A stretch of DNA of 64,000 nucleotides from JAOXRU01 sp965247735 (lineage in GTDB: Bacteria > Bacteroidota > Bacteroidia > Flavobacteriales > Flavobacteriaceae): the NCBI GenBank assembly GCA_965247735.1, contig CBDFHN010000002.1, forward strand, positions 620,001 through 684,000, given 5' to 3'. Positions within the stretch are counted from its first letter, which is position 1, and each line of letters starts with the position of its first letter. A model generated the notes under the pieces. It worked only from the letters and a program-made list of their open reading frames with translations. It ran no database searches and had not been told where the DNA came from. The translations under genes and the position numbers were made by a program. Shown in pieces: positions 51,791 through 60,952 of the stretch.

Positions 51791-51880
51791 GAATGTTAGA
51801 CCAATTTTATACTATAAGTATTCCTATTGGTCAAACTTATAAAGCTCATTTTTTAAATTTTATAAATACTCCATAAATTT

Positions 51881-51914
51881 AAAAACTCCAAATGCTATTG
51901 CAAATGGAGTTTTT
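51881..51914 (-). terminator. Terminator after the lipoprotein gene at 51936
   Basis: AAAAACTCCA and TGGAGTTTTT pair around a loop of about 14 bases; on the minus strand the stem ends in TTTTT. It lies 22 bases after the lipoprotein stop. Confidence 0.7.
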
Positions 51915-51935
51915 CTGTTAGTTGACTAATTTTAT

Positions 51936-52559
51936 TTAGTCAAAAATAACACCCAAGCTACCTTCGTAATGCCCCGTAATGATAGTTCCACCACTGGCAT
52001 TATATGTATAATCCAAATTAATAGTTCCTGTTAGTGTATTGTTATCAAAACTATAATTATTGATCGTAATTGTTGATGGAATGCTTCCAATATCATAAAC
52101 TGTTAATGCATCACCTTGTCCAAACGTAATACCGTTACTGTTAAATGATGGCGACAACTCTAAAATGGTTCCATCGGTTCCAATTACGGTATCAGAAATC
52201 CCTCCTACATAAGCTACTCCCGTCTGAATGTTTGGGTAAGGCTGGATTATACTTGAGTTATCATCAGCTCTTATATTGTAAAACACAAAATTTGTAGTGT
52301 TAAGTGAAAATAGATAGTCATCATTGATTCCGTTTACATTTGGATTGTTATCAAACATTCTGCCATCTGTCAAAAATATATTAAACTCATTCTGATTGTC
52401 TTCATCAAATTCAATATAACAATTAGGCGTTTCATAAAACGTATTTCCTACAGTAAAGCCATCAGTAGCTAATGCAACATCATCATTTTGATCGCAACTT
52501 ATCAATAACATTACCATTGCTAATACCAAACATTCAATTTTTCCTTTTCTAAAATTCAT
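51936..52559 (-). CDS. Exported lipoprotein of unknown function
   Basis: A 207-residue lipoprotein: signal peptide LVLAMVMLLISC with lipobox L-I-S-Cys22, then an acidic start (DQNDDVALATDG) typical of Bacteroidota surface lipoproteins. The rest is beta-strand-rich with many Asn, Gly and Thr (YIEFDEDNQNEFNIFLTDGR, TITINNYSFDNNTLTGTINL, GTIITGHYEGSLGVIFD). The acidic stretch after the cysteine suggests export to the outer surface. I do not recognise the family. Single-gene unit. Confidence 0.8.
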   Translation of the reverse strand: MNFRKGKIECLVLAMVMLLISCDQNDDVALATDGFTVGNTFYETPNCYIEFDEDNQNEFNIFLTDGRMFDNNPNVNGINDDYLFSLNTTNFVFYNIRADDNSSIIQPYPNIQTGVAYVGGISDTVIGTDGTILELSPSFNSNGITFGQGDALTVYDIGSIPSTITINNYSFDNNTLTGTINLDYTYNASGGTIITGHYEGSLGVIFD

Positions 52560-52683
52560 CTTCTTATTATTTTTAAAATATTAATGTTAAAATAGTTAGT
52601 TATTTTAATTTTAAAACACTCATTTACGGAGTTACTATTTTCATTGGTTAAAATCACTTTATGGTTAAAGTAAATCTTTAGTG

Positions 52684-52691
52684 TATGTTTG
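52684..52691 (+). promoter_or_regulatory. -7 element of the GH3 gene
   Basis: TATGTTTG, an exact TAnnTTTG match, leaves a leader of about 150 bases before the ATG at 52845. The overlapping in-frame TTG at 52689 is part of this box and not a start codon. Confidence 0.5.
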
Positions 52692-52844
52692 AAAAGACCT
52701 TATCCCTCCTTTATATCAATAGTATTAGAAATTGTTACCCTATTTTATAAACTTCTTTTAAAATCTAGGTTTTTAACAGTCTTAGCTTTTAAAATTTATC
52801 TAAATTGCAGCATCAAGTGTACTAACGACTATAATTTTATTTTC

Positions 52845-55763
52845 ATGAAGAATTATTTTATTGCAATTCTACTATTTGCATCTATATCAATACAAGCACA
52901 ACATCCAGATCCATTGGCTACAAAAGATAAAGTGGAACAAGAAAAATGGGTAGATAATATTTTAGATTCTTTTAGTATTGATGAAAAAATAGGACAGTTG
53001 TTTATGATTCAAGCCTATTCTAATAGGGATGAGAAGCATACAGCTTTTATAAAACGAATGATGAAAGACCATCATATTGGAGGACTAATTTTTATGCAAG
53101 GTACTCCTGAAAAACAAGTACAACTTACTAATCTATACCAAGCAGCTTCAAAAACACCTTTACTCATAGGTTTTGATGGTGAATGGGGACTAAATATGCG
53201 ATTGAAAAACACGTTTCGTTATCCTTGGAATATGACCTTAGGCGCGGTACAAAACAATACACTTATAGAACAATTTGGAAAACAATTAGCAAAACATTGC
53301 AAACGTGTGGGTATACATATTAATTTTGCTCCTGTTGTAGATATCAACACAAACCCTGAAAATCCTATTATAGGTAATCGCTCTTTTGGTGAAAATAAAT
53401 ATAATGTAACCGAAAAAGCAATTGCTTTTACTAAAGGAATGCAAAGTGAAGGTGTGCTTGCCAATGCTAAACATTTTCCTGGTCATGGAGATACAGCTAC
53501 AGATTCTCACAAAACATTACCTTATTTAGCTTTTAGTAAAGCTCGTCTGGATTCAATAGAGCTATACCCATATGCAAAAATGTTTGATACAGATTTAGCA
53601 AGCGTTATGGTAGCACATTTAAATGTACCAGTTTTAGAACCTAAAAAAGGAGTTCCTACTTCTATCTCTTATAATGTAATTACAAAATTACTAAAAGAAA
53701 AAATGGGTTTTAATGGATTGATTTTTACTGATGCATTAAATATGAAGGGCGCTGCAAACTATGCCAAACCTGGAGATATTGATTTGGCGGCCTTTATTGC
53801 TGGAAATGATATGTTGCTAATTCCTGAAGATGTTAATGCCGCTGTTCTAAAACTTAAAGAAGCTTTAGCCAATGGTACTATTACAGAAAAAAGACTTGAC
53901 AATTCTGTTCGTAAGATACTTAAAGCCAAATATTGGGCAGGATTACATCATTTTACTCCAATAAAAGAAAAAAACTTAGCTGAAGATATTAGTACCATAA
54001 AAGATCAAATTTTATATACTACACTATTTAAAGAGGCTACAACGTTGGTTAAAAATGACGCCAATATTATACCAATAAAAGAATTAAGCACTACAAAAAC
54101 TGCTTATGTAAAATTAGGTGATGATGCTAATGAAACTTTTATCTCAACATTAAAAACATATACAAATATTGATGTTATCAAAGCTGACAACATTAGTACA
54201 TTAATGAAAAAACTTTCTTCTTATGACCGTGTTATTGTTGGTTATCATAAATCTAATAAGAACCCATGGAAGTCCTATAAAATGTCTGCTAAAGAATTGT
54301 TATGGCTGCAAAAAATTTCCAAAAGTTGTAATGTAATTTTAGATGTGTTCGCTAGTCCGTATGCATTATTAGCAATTAAGGATTATAGTGGAATTGATGC
54401 CATACTAGTATCTTATCAAAATAGTGAAGTTTCACAAAAAATTTCTGCTCAACTAATTTTTGGGGCATTATCAGCAAAAGGAAAATTACCAGTTTCTATA
54501 AAAAAAGACTTTAAAGAAGGTACAGGACTAAGCTCTACATATCTTAAAAGATTATCATACGATATTCCGGAAGCTGTTGGCATGAGTTCTTTAAAATTGA
54601 ATAAAATTGATTCTGTTACCAAACTAGTCGTTAATTCTAAAATGGCTCCAGGTGGTCAAGTATTGGTGGCTCGTTATGGGAAAATTATCTACCACAAAAG
54701 TTTTGGTTACCATACTTATGCTAAAAAGAAAAAAGTAAAAACTACCGATATTTATGACTTAGCATCTATTACCAAAATTATTGGAGGTTTGCCAATGTTT
54801 ATGAAAAGTGAAGAAAATGGCTTGTTTAATTTAGAAACAACACTAGGAGAGCTTCTTCCTTATTTAAAAGGATCAAACAAAGACACTATTACAGTAAAAG
54901 AAGCTTTATCTCATAATGCTAAATTTGAAGCTTGGATTCCTTTCTACCTTGAAACCATTGATCCAACCTCTAAAAAACCTTTACCAAAATACTATAGTAC
55001 TTCTAAAACTAAAACTCATGGTCTTAAAGTAACAGAGAAACTATATTTATTGAATTCTTATCGAGATTCTATTTTTTCTAAAATTGCAGCGGTTCCTCAA
55101 CGTACTGTTTCTGGTTATAAATACAGCGGTCTACTTTTTTATATGATAAACAAATACTTAAAGGATACCTATAACGAGGACATGGATGTTCTTAATCATA
55201 ATCATTTTTATAAACCATTAGGCGCAACAACACTTACCTACAACCCTTTAACAAAGTTTGATAAATCTGAAATTGTACCTTCAGAAATTGACTCCTATTT
55301 TAGACAACAAACATTACATGGAAATGTGCATGATATGGGAGCAGCTATGATGAATGGTGTTAATGGTAATGCAGGACTTTTTGCTAATAGTATTGATGTT
55401 GCCAAAATGATGCAAATGTATATGCAAAATGGATTTTATGGCGGAAAACAATATTTAGATGAAAAAACTATCGCTAAATTTAATAAACGATACTTTGAAA
55501 AAGATAGTGTTAGACGAGGTTTAGGCTTTGACAAACCACAACTAGATGCAACAACTACTGGAACTAGCAAATATGCTTCCCAAAACAGTTTTGGACACAG
55601 CGGTTTTACTGGAACTTATACTTGGGCAGATCCAGATTCAGGAATTTTATATGTCTTTCTTTCCAATAGAGTTTATCCAAGCATGTCAAATAATAAGCTC
55701 GGAAAGTTAAATATAAGAACAGATATTCATGATCTTATCTATGAAGCAATTCTTAAAAATTGA
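52845..55763 (+). CDS. GH3 beta-N-acetylhexosaminidase fused to a serine beta-lactamase-like domain
   Basis: A 972-residue exported protein from the ATG at 52845 with signal peptide MKNYFIAILLFASISIQAQ; a longer frame from a TTG adds nothing sensible. Residues about 30-400 are a NagZ-like glycoside hydrolase family 3 domain with the histidine loop KHFPGHGDTATDSH and the catalytic nucleophile Asp296 in IFTDALNM. Residues about 400-590 are the GH3 second domain. Residues about 600-970 are a class C beta-lactamase/D-Ala-D-Ala-peptidase fold with Ser641-x-x-Lys644 (ASITKI), a YSG tyrosine motif and HSG. It probably acts on cell wall fragments in the periplasm: hexosaminidase plus a peptidase or esterase. 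Confidence 0.93.
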   Translation: MKNYFIAILLFASISIQAQHPDPLATKDKVEQEKWVDNILDSFSIDEKIGQLFMIQAYSNRDEKHTAFIKRMMKDHHIGGLIFMQGTPEKQVQLTNLYQAASKTPLLIGFDGEWGLNMRLKNTFRYPWNMTLGAVQNNTLIEQFGKQLAKHCKRVGIHINFAPVVDINTNPENPIIGNRSFGENKYNVTEKAIAFTKGMQSEGVLANAKHFPGHGDTATDSHKTLPYLAFSKARLDSIELYPYAKMFDTDLASVMVAHLNVPVLEPKKGVPTSISYNVITKLLKEKMGFNGLIFTDALNMKGAANYAKPGDIDLAAFIAGNDMLLIPEDVNAAVLKLKEALANGTITEKRLDNSVRKILKAKYWAGLHHFTPIKEKNLAEDISTIKDQILYTTLFKEATTLVKNDANIIPIKELSTTKTAYVKLGDDANETFISTLKTYTNIDVIKADNISTLMKKLSSYDRVIVGYHKSNKNPWKSYKMSAKELLWLQKISKSCNVILDVFASPYALLAIKDYSGIDAILVSYQNSEVSQKISAQLIFGALSAKGKLPVSIKKDFKEGTGLSSTYLKRLSYDIPEAVGMSSLKLNKIDSVTKLVVNSKMAPGGQVLVARYGKIIYHKSFGYHTYAKKKKVKTTDIYDLASITKIIGGLPMFMKSEENGLFNLETTLGELLPYLKGSNKDTITVKEALSHNAKFEAWIPFYLETIDPTSKKPLPKYYSTSKTKTHGLKVTEKLYLLNSYRDSIFSKIAAVPQRTVSGYKYSGLLFYMINKYLKDTYNEDMDVLNHNHFYKPLGATTLTYNPLTKFDKSEIVPSEIDSYFRQQTLHGNVHDMGAAMMNGVNGNAGLFANSIDVAKMMQMYMQNGFYGGKQYLDEKTIAKFNKRYFEKDSVRRGLGFDKPQLDATTTGTSKYASQNSFGHSGFTGTYTWADPDSGILYVFLSNRVYPSMSNNKLGKLNIRTDIHDLIYEAILKN

Positions 55764-55944
55764 TGAAACAATTTAATTTTGTCTTTCTTAATGTTTTGTT
55801 AAAAAAAGTGATGATTTAGCTACATATTTACGTTTATTCTTTGAATAACTTACATTTTGGTTATAATTTCATAATATAAATATAGTCTGCTACTAGAAAA
55901 ATCAACTTCTTTCAATATATTTGGCACTCAATAAAAACTATATA

Positions 55945-57483
55945 ATGAAAAAACTTTTACTTTTAGCACTAGCTGCTTTTGTTGTAAGTTGTAATAGTAC
56001 ACAAACAACAGTATCTAATGATAGTTCTCCTAAAAAAGAAGACCTAGTTAGTCCAACCACATATGCAAGCTCTATTACAGAAGCCGAATTAAAAACACAT
56101 TTGTACATCTATGCTTCAGATGAATTTGAAGGTAGAGAAACTGGTAAGCCAGGTCAAAAAAAGGCTGTTGAATACATAAAATCTTATTATCAAAAAATAG
56201 GAGTTCCTGCGGCAAAATCTGATGGTAATTATTTTCAATCTGTACCACTAGAGCAAACAGAAACACCAGCTGGTTCTTTTACCGTTGATGGGAAAACTTA
56301 TAAGAACGGTAGTGATTTTATCTCTCTTTCATCATTTATGGCTAAAAACCCAACTATTGTAAGTGTAAATTTTGGAATAGAGAATGATAAATATTCTGAT
56401 TATACTTCAATTGATGTTAAGGGAAAAGTTGTAATTATCAATGCTGGTGAGCCAAAAAACGATGATGGTACTTACACTATTACTGGAACTAAGGAAAAAT
56501 CAAAATGGTCTGTAAATAGAAGATCTATTTCTACTAAACTTGAATTGGCCAAGGAAAAAGGAGCTATCGCTGTTTTATACATTGACAAAGATAATTTTGG
56601 TGCAATGAAAAAAAGGTACGAGTATATGAAAAAGAGAAGTGGAAGACTTTCTGTAAATACTGGTGATGATAAGGATAAGTTTACCTATATATTCATTAAA
56701 AACGAATTAAAAGATAAGTTTTTAAATGCTGCTAGTACTTCCTTTGATATTGAAAAGAAATCTAGTACAGTAATGTCTGAAAACGTTGCTGCAATAATAA
56801 AAGGTAGTGAAAAACCTAATGAGTACCTTATTATTTCTTCTCACCTAGACCATATTGGTGTTGAAGATAATGGAGAAATCAATAATGGAGCTGATGATGA
56901 TGGTTCTGGTACTGTTGCCATGTTAGAAATTGCAGATGCGTTTAAAAAAGCTGCTGATGCTGGTAATGGTCCAAAAAGATCTATTGTTTTTCTTCACGTA
57001 ACTGGAGAAGAAAAAGGGTTATTAGGTTCTCAGTATTATGCAGATGTGGATCCTATTTTTCCTTTAGCAAATACTGTTGCTGACTTAAATATTGATATGG
57101 TTGGTAGAATAGATCCTGAAAGAAAAGGGGATAGAAACTATGTTTACCTTATTGGTTCAGATAAATTAAGTACCGATTTACACAACATCTCAGAAGAAGT
57201 AAACAAAAAATACACAAACATAGAATTAGACTATAAATTTAACGACGAGAACGATCCAAATCGTTTTTACTATAGAAGTGACCATTACAATTTTGCGAAA
57301 AATAATATTCCAATTATTTTTTACTTTAATGGTACTCATGCAGACTATCATAAAGTTGGAGATACTCCTGACAAAATAAATTATGATTTATTAGAGAACA
57401 GAACTAAACTTGTATTCTATACAGCTTGGGAAGTAGCCAATAGAGCTAAAAGAGTAGTTGTGGACAAGCCTATAAAAAAATAG
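55945..57483 (+). CDS. M28 family metallopeptidase lipoprotein
   Basis: A 512-residue lipoprotein from the ATG at 55945 (an upstream TTG at 55921 is unlikely). Lipobox: signal KLLLLALAAFVVS followed by Cys. A protease-associated insert lies around residues 120-270. The M28 zinc site reads ISSHLDHIG (His, Asp), NNGADDDGSGT (bridging Asp), HVTGEEKGLLGS (catalytic Glu-Glu), NIDMVGRID (Asp) and GTHADYHKVGDTPD (His). It is an aminopeptidase or carboxypeptidase of broad type acting outside the inner membrane. It follows the GH3 gene but has its own leader, and ends in a strong terminator. Confidence 0.94.
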   Translation: MKKLLLLALAAFVVSCNSTQTTVSNDSSPKKEDLVSPTTYASSITEAELKTHLYIYASDEFEGRETGKPGQKKAVEYIKSYYQKIGVPAAKSDGNYFQSVPLEQTETPAGSFTVDGKTYKNGSDFISLSSFMAKNPTIVSVNFGIENDKYSDYTSIDVKGKVVIINAGEPKNDDGTYTITGTKEKSKWSVNRRSISTKLELAKEKGAIAVLYIDKDNFGAMKKRYEYMKKRSGRLSVNTGDDKDKFTYIFIKNELKDKFLNAASTSFDIEKKSSTVMSENVAAIIKGSEKPNEYLIISSHLDHIGVEDNGEINNGADDDGSGTVAMLEIADAFKKAADAGNGPKRSIVFLHVTGEEKGLLGSQYYADVDPIFPLANTVADLNIDMVGRIDPERKGDRNYVYLIGSDKLSTDLHNISEEVNKKYTNIELDYKFNDENDPNRFYYRSDHYNFAKNNIPIIFYFNGTHADYHKVGDTPDKINYDLLENRTKLVFYTAWEVANRAKRVVVDKPIKK

Positions 57484-57506
57484 TATTCATCCAGTACATT
57501 AAGCTC

Positions 57507-57546
57507 AAAAAGCCGCTATAACAATTAACGTTATAGCGGCTTTTTT
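57507..57546 (+). terminator. Terminator after the M28 peptidase gene
   Basis: GCCGCTATAAC (57512-57522) pairs with GTTATAGCGGC (57530-57540), an 11-bp perfect stem with T6 after it. An A-run before the left arm makes it able to work from both sides. Confidence 0.9.
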
Positions 57547-57563
57547 AGGCAAAATAGTTTCCA

Positions 57564-57594
57564 TAAAAAAAGCCTCTCTTAAAAGAGAAGCTTT
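57564..57594 (-). terminator. Terminator of tRNA-His
   Basis: On the minus strand AAAGC, TCTCTT and their complements form an 11-bp stem with one mismatch and a 2-base loop, followed by seven T. It lies just beyond the 3' end of the tRNA. Confidence 0.8.
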
Positions 57595-57605
57595 AGTTAT
57601 TAAAG

Positions 57606-57680
57606 GGTGAAAGACCGGTTTCGAACCGGCGACCTCCGGAACCACAATCCGGCGCTCTAACCAACTGAGCTACAATCACC
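57606..57680 (-). tRNA. tRNA-His (anticodon GTG)
   Basis: A full cloverleaf on the minus strand. The anticodon loop is TTGTGGT with GTG; the anticodon stem CCGGA/TCCGG, the D arm and the T arm (GCCGG, TTCGAAA, CCGGT) pair well. The extra G at position -1 faces C73, the identity mark of tRNA-His. The acceptor stem reads GTGATTG against CTTTCAC, so pairs 5:68 and 6:67 are U-U mismatches. CCA is not encoded. Confidence 0.93.
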
Positions 57681-57800
57681 ATTTCTGCGGGTGCAAAGTT
57701 AATTCTTTTATAGTCTTCTGCAAAGTTTTTTGCTCTAAAAATTATTATTTTTTCGATAAACTTTTTCCATTGATTATCAGGTAGTTTTAGTTATTTTTCT

Positions 57801-57808
57801 TACATTTG
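57801..57808 (+). promoter_or_regulatory. -7 element of the TPR histidine kinase gene
   Basis: TACATTTG matches TAnnTTTG, about 107 bases before the ATG at 57916. No TTG box at the standard spacing. Confidence 0.4.
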
Positions 57809-57915
57809 TCGTTAAAGTGCATGTTTTTATCGTTAAACAACTTTTTTAATGTGTTTTACAACATTTAATCTTATTCATAGAAATATGACTTTACTTTTAT
57901 AGCATAAAAACTAAC

Positions 57916-60102
57916 ATGTCTACAACAACAACTGTAAAAAAACTTGTCTTATCATTAGGAATACTAATGATACATACTGTTGTATTCAGCCAACAACAAA
58001 AAATAGATAGTATATATTTATTGCTGAACTCAAAAAAGAGTGATTCCAAGGCAAACATTAAACTATACCCCTCTTTATTAAATCAATTGAGTGCATATTA
58101 TGAAGCAACTGACTTAGATAGCATGTATTTTTTTGCATCCAAGAGTTTTAAAGCTGCCAACCAACAAGAAAACACAAAAGAAATAGGAAGGAGTCATATT
58201 AACCACGGTGATTACTATATAAGAGTTTTTAAATACAATGATGCGATTAATCATTATAAGAAAGCAGAAGCAATTGCTATAACAATAGCTGATAGAGAAT
58301 TATTGGTAGAAGCTTTAAATGGTATTGGGAAATCATTAAAAAACAAAAATCATTTCGAAAAAGCTATAAAACAACATGAAAAAGCTTTAATTATAGCAAA
58401 AGAAATCAATAATTTAAAACTTATTTCAAAGTCAAATTATGGGTTGGGAAGTGTGTTTTCTTTGCAAGGTCATCATGATTTTGCATTAAACAAATTATTA
58501 GAAAGCAGCTATATCAGTAAAAAAATAAATGATAACCTAGCTTTACATAAAATTTACAATAACCTTGCTGTTACCTATGGTAATAAAGAGGATTATAAAA
58601 ATGCATTAAAATACATCCACCTAAGCCATATTATCATAAATAAGTTAGGATTAGAAAACGAAAAGATAATTAGTTTTATGAATCTTGGCTATTTTAACTT
58701 AAAAGTTAAGAAATATGATAAAGCTACTGTTTTTTTGCAAAAAGCATTAACGCTCAATAAAGGAGGTAAATTAAAACGTTTGCATTCGTACACCTACAGT
58801 AATTTAGCTAATGTATATTTTGAAACAGAACAATATAACAAAGCGATACGATATTACAATAAAAGCCTTAAAATAGCCGAAGATATTGATGATCTCTATG
58901 GAAGTATTTATAGTTATAATGGGCTTGCAAAAGTGTATTTATCCAAAAACGACTATACAAATGCACTAAATATTGCCACGAAAGCTCTTTGTATTAGTGA
59001 AGACTTACAATCAATAAGTCAAATTTCTGAATCATTAGCAAATCTTTATCAGATTACAAAAGCAGAAGGAAAATCAAAAGAAGCACTTATCTATTATGAG
59101 CGACATATGGCTTATAAAGATAGTATTTCTAATAAGGAAAATGCTACTGATATAGCAAGGTTAGAAGCCAATTTTGAATACCAATTAAAGGAAGAACAAC
59201 TTATTGCAAAAAATAAAAAAGAAATAGCCAATCAGCAATATTATATTTATATTGCTACTGCTTCATTAATTGTCTTTATTATTATTATACTCCTTATACA
59301 ACGCAATCGAAAAATTGAAAAGAAACTTATTGTATTATTAGAAGGGAAAAATATAACGTTAATTAATCGAGAAAAAGAGCTCAAAAACTTAAATACAACA
59401 AAAAATAAACTGTTCTCTATTATTGGTCATGATATGCGGGGACCAATAGATAACCTTAGTCAACTTCTAGACCTATTAACATCTAAAGAAATAAGCGACA
59501 AAGATTTTATGAATTTTATTCCCATGTTAAAAAAAGATGTTCGAAGTATTTCTTTTACACTTAACAATTTACTTAGTTGGGGTAATAGTCAAATCAGAGG
59601 TAGCGACACATATCAACGTAGAATAAATCTTTACGACGTTATTAAAGAAAATGAAGACTTCCTTAAAGTAAGTGCATCTGCAAAGAGTATTACCATAACA
59701 AATAAGGTAAATGAATCTATATTTGTATGGGCAGATGAAAACCAAATCAGTGTTGTTTTTAGAAACTTAATTAGTAATGCTATAAAGTTTACTCCAGAAC
59801 ATGGAATTATTACCCTTTCTTCCAAAGAGGAAGCTGGTAACTATTATATCATAATTAAAGATTCAGGAATTGGAATTTCAAAAGACATAATTGATACAAT
59901 ATTTAATAAAAATACTTTTGAATCTACTTATGGTACCAATAACGAAAAAGGAACAGGATTGGGGCTTAACTTATGTAAAGAAATGCTTAAGAAAAATGGA
60001 GGAGAAATATCATTAGAAAGCGAACTTAATCAAGGGTCTTCTTTCATTATTCGTCTTAAAAAACATGAAATAGTTCAGATTAATGAACTACATCATGTCT
60101 AA
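57916..60102 (+). CDS. TPR-containing sensor histidine kinase
   Basis: A 728-residue hybrid-free sensor kinase. Signal peptide (LVLSLGILMIHTVVFSQ), a periplasmic array of about six or seven TPR repeats (residues 70-410, for example INHYKKAEAIAITIADRE, KAIKQHEKALIIAKEINN, KAIRYYNKSLKIAEDIDD), a transmembrane helix (YIYIATASLIVFIIIILLIQ, about 437-456), and a kinase core: phosphoacceptor His505 in IIGHDMRGP, N box NLISNAIKFTP, G boxes DSGIGIS and GTGLGLNL. No response regulator is next to it, so its partner is elsewhere. The TPR part senses an unknown partner in the periplasm. Confidence 0.93.
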   Translation: MSTTTTVKKLVLSLGILMIHTVVFSQQQKIDSIYLLLNSKKSDSKANIKLYPSLLNQLSAYYEATDLDSMYFFASKSFKAANQQENTKEIGRSHINHGDYYIRVFKYNDAINHYKKAEAIAITIADRELLVEALNGIGKSLKNKNHFEKAIKQHEKALIIAKEINNLKLISKSNYGLGSVFSLQGHHDFALNKLLESSYISKKINDNLALHKIYNNLAVTYGNKEDYKNALKYIHLSHIIINKLGLENEKIISFMNLGYFNLKVKKYDKATVFLQKALTLNKGGKLKRLHSYTYSNLANVYFETEQYNKAIRYYNKSLKIAEDIDDLYGSIYSYNGLAKVYLSKNDYTNALNIATKALCISEDLQSISQISESLANLYQITKAEGKSKEALIYYERHMAYKDSISNKENATDIARLEANFEYQLKEEQLIAKNKKEIANQQYYIYIATASLIVFIIIILLIQRNRKIEKKLIVLLEGKNITLINREKELKNLNTTKNKLFSIIGHDMRGPIDNLSQLLDLLTSKEISDKDFMNFIPMLKKDVRSISFTLNNLLSWGNSQIRGSDTYQRRINLYDVIKENEDFLKVSASAKSITITNKVNESIFVWADENQISVVFRNLISNAIKFTPEHGIITLSSKEEAGNYYIIIKDSGIGISKDIIDTIFNKNTFESTYGTNNEKGTGLGLNLCKEMLKKNGGEISLESELNQGSSFIIRLKKHEIVQINELHHV

Positions 60103-60114
60103 AATAAACTGTTA

Positions 60115-60816
60115 CTAGATTAAATCGTCCAAATTAGCAATTGCTAAAGGCCGTTCTGTTGTAAATCCTTCAGCAAAATCTACACCAACCAATCTTCCTA
60201 AATCTCTGGCTCTATATGTAACGCTATCTAAAAAATTTTGATTGCTAATTGGTGTACTGGGTTCATCGCTTTTAGCATCAAAAAATTGAGAACTGTAAGC
60301 CAACACCGCTGCCACTTTTGTCTCTATATGACCAGAAACATCAACTACAAAATCTGGAGTAATATTTGCCCATTGTATATAATGATAAACCAGTTTTGGT
60401 CTCCATGCTTCCTGCCCAGTATCTATTTTTGACAAGCCGCTTAAAAAACATGCATTACTTACCAATTCACTCCCTTTACCATGATCTATATGCCGATCAT
60501 AAATTGGGTTGCATAGTACTATTTCAGGTTTATATTTTCTTATTTTCTTTATAATTTCTAATTGGTGCTCTTTATCATTAATAAAAAAACCATCTGCAAA
60601 CCCTAAATTTTCTCTTATACTAACGCCAAGAATATTTGCAGCATTTTTAGCTTCAATAGCCCTAAGTTCTGCCGATCCTCTAGTTCCTAATTCTCCCCTA
60701 GTTAAATCTACAATTCCCACTTTTTTTCCAGTGGTAATTTCTTTAGCTATAGTAGCGCCAGCTCCTAATTCTACATCATCTGGGTGGGCACCAAATGCCA
60801 AAATATCTAATTTCAT
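60115..60816 (-). CDS. bshB1: Bacillithiol biosynthesis deacetylase BshB1
   Basis: A 233-residue LmbE-like zinc deacetylase that removes acetate from GlcNAc-malate in bacillithiol synthesis. The zinc site is AFGAHPDDVELGAGAT (about 7-22) and DRHIDHGKGSELV (about 107-119). The length and the run VDLTRGELGTRGS fit BshB1. The presence of bacillithiol as the low-molecular thiol is common in flavobacteria. Convergent with the histidine kinase gene, 12 bases apart. Confidence 0.92.
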   Translation of the reverse strand: MKLDILAFGAHPDDVELGAGATIAKEITTGKKVGIVDLTRGELGTRGSAELRAIEAKNAANILGVSIRENLGFADGFFINDKEHQLEIIKKIRKYKPEIVLCNPIYDRHIDHGKGSELVSNACFLSGLSKIDTGQEAWRPKLVYHYIQWANITPDFVVDVSGHIETKVAAVLAYSSQFFDAKSDEPSTPISNQNFLDSVTYRARDLGRLVGVDFAEGFTTERPLAIANLDDLI

Positions 60817-60952
60817 CTGTTATTCTTTTTTGGTAACATATTGTTTATTCTCTTTACTAATAAGTATATAAAATTTACCCGTCACTATTTATGCCATCTA
60901 TGCTATAGGTTATAAGATAAATAGCATTTTTTTACTAAATTACAAAAAGTGT

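Noticed and set aside
52689..52844. 52-residue N-terminal extension of the GH3/beta-lactamase protein
   Set aside because: It begins at a TTG within a promoter box and would bury a clean signal peptide that starts at 52845.
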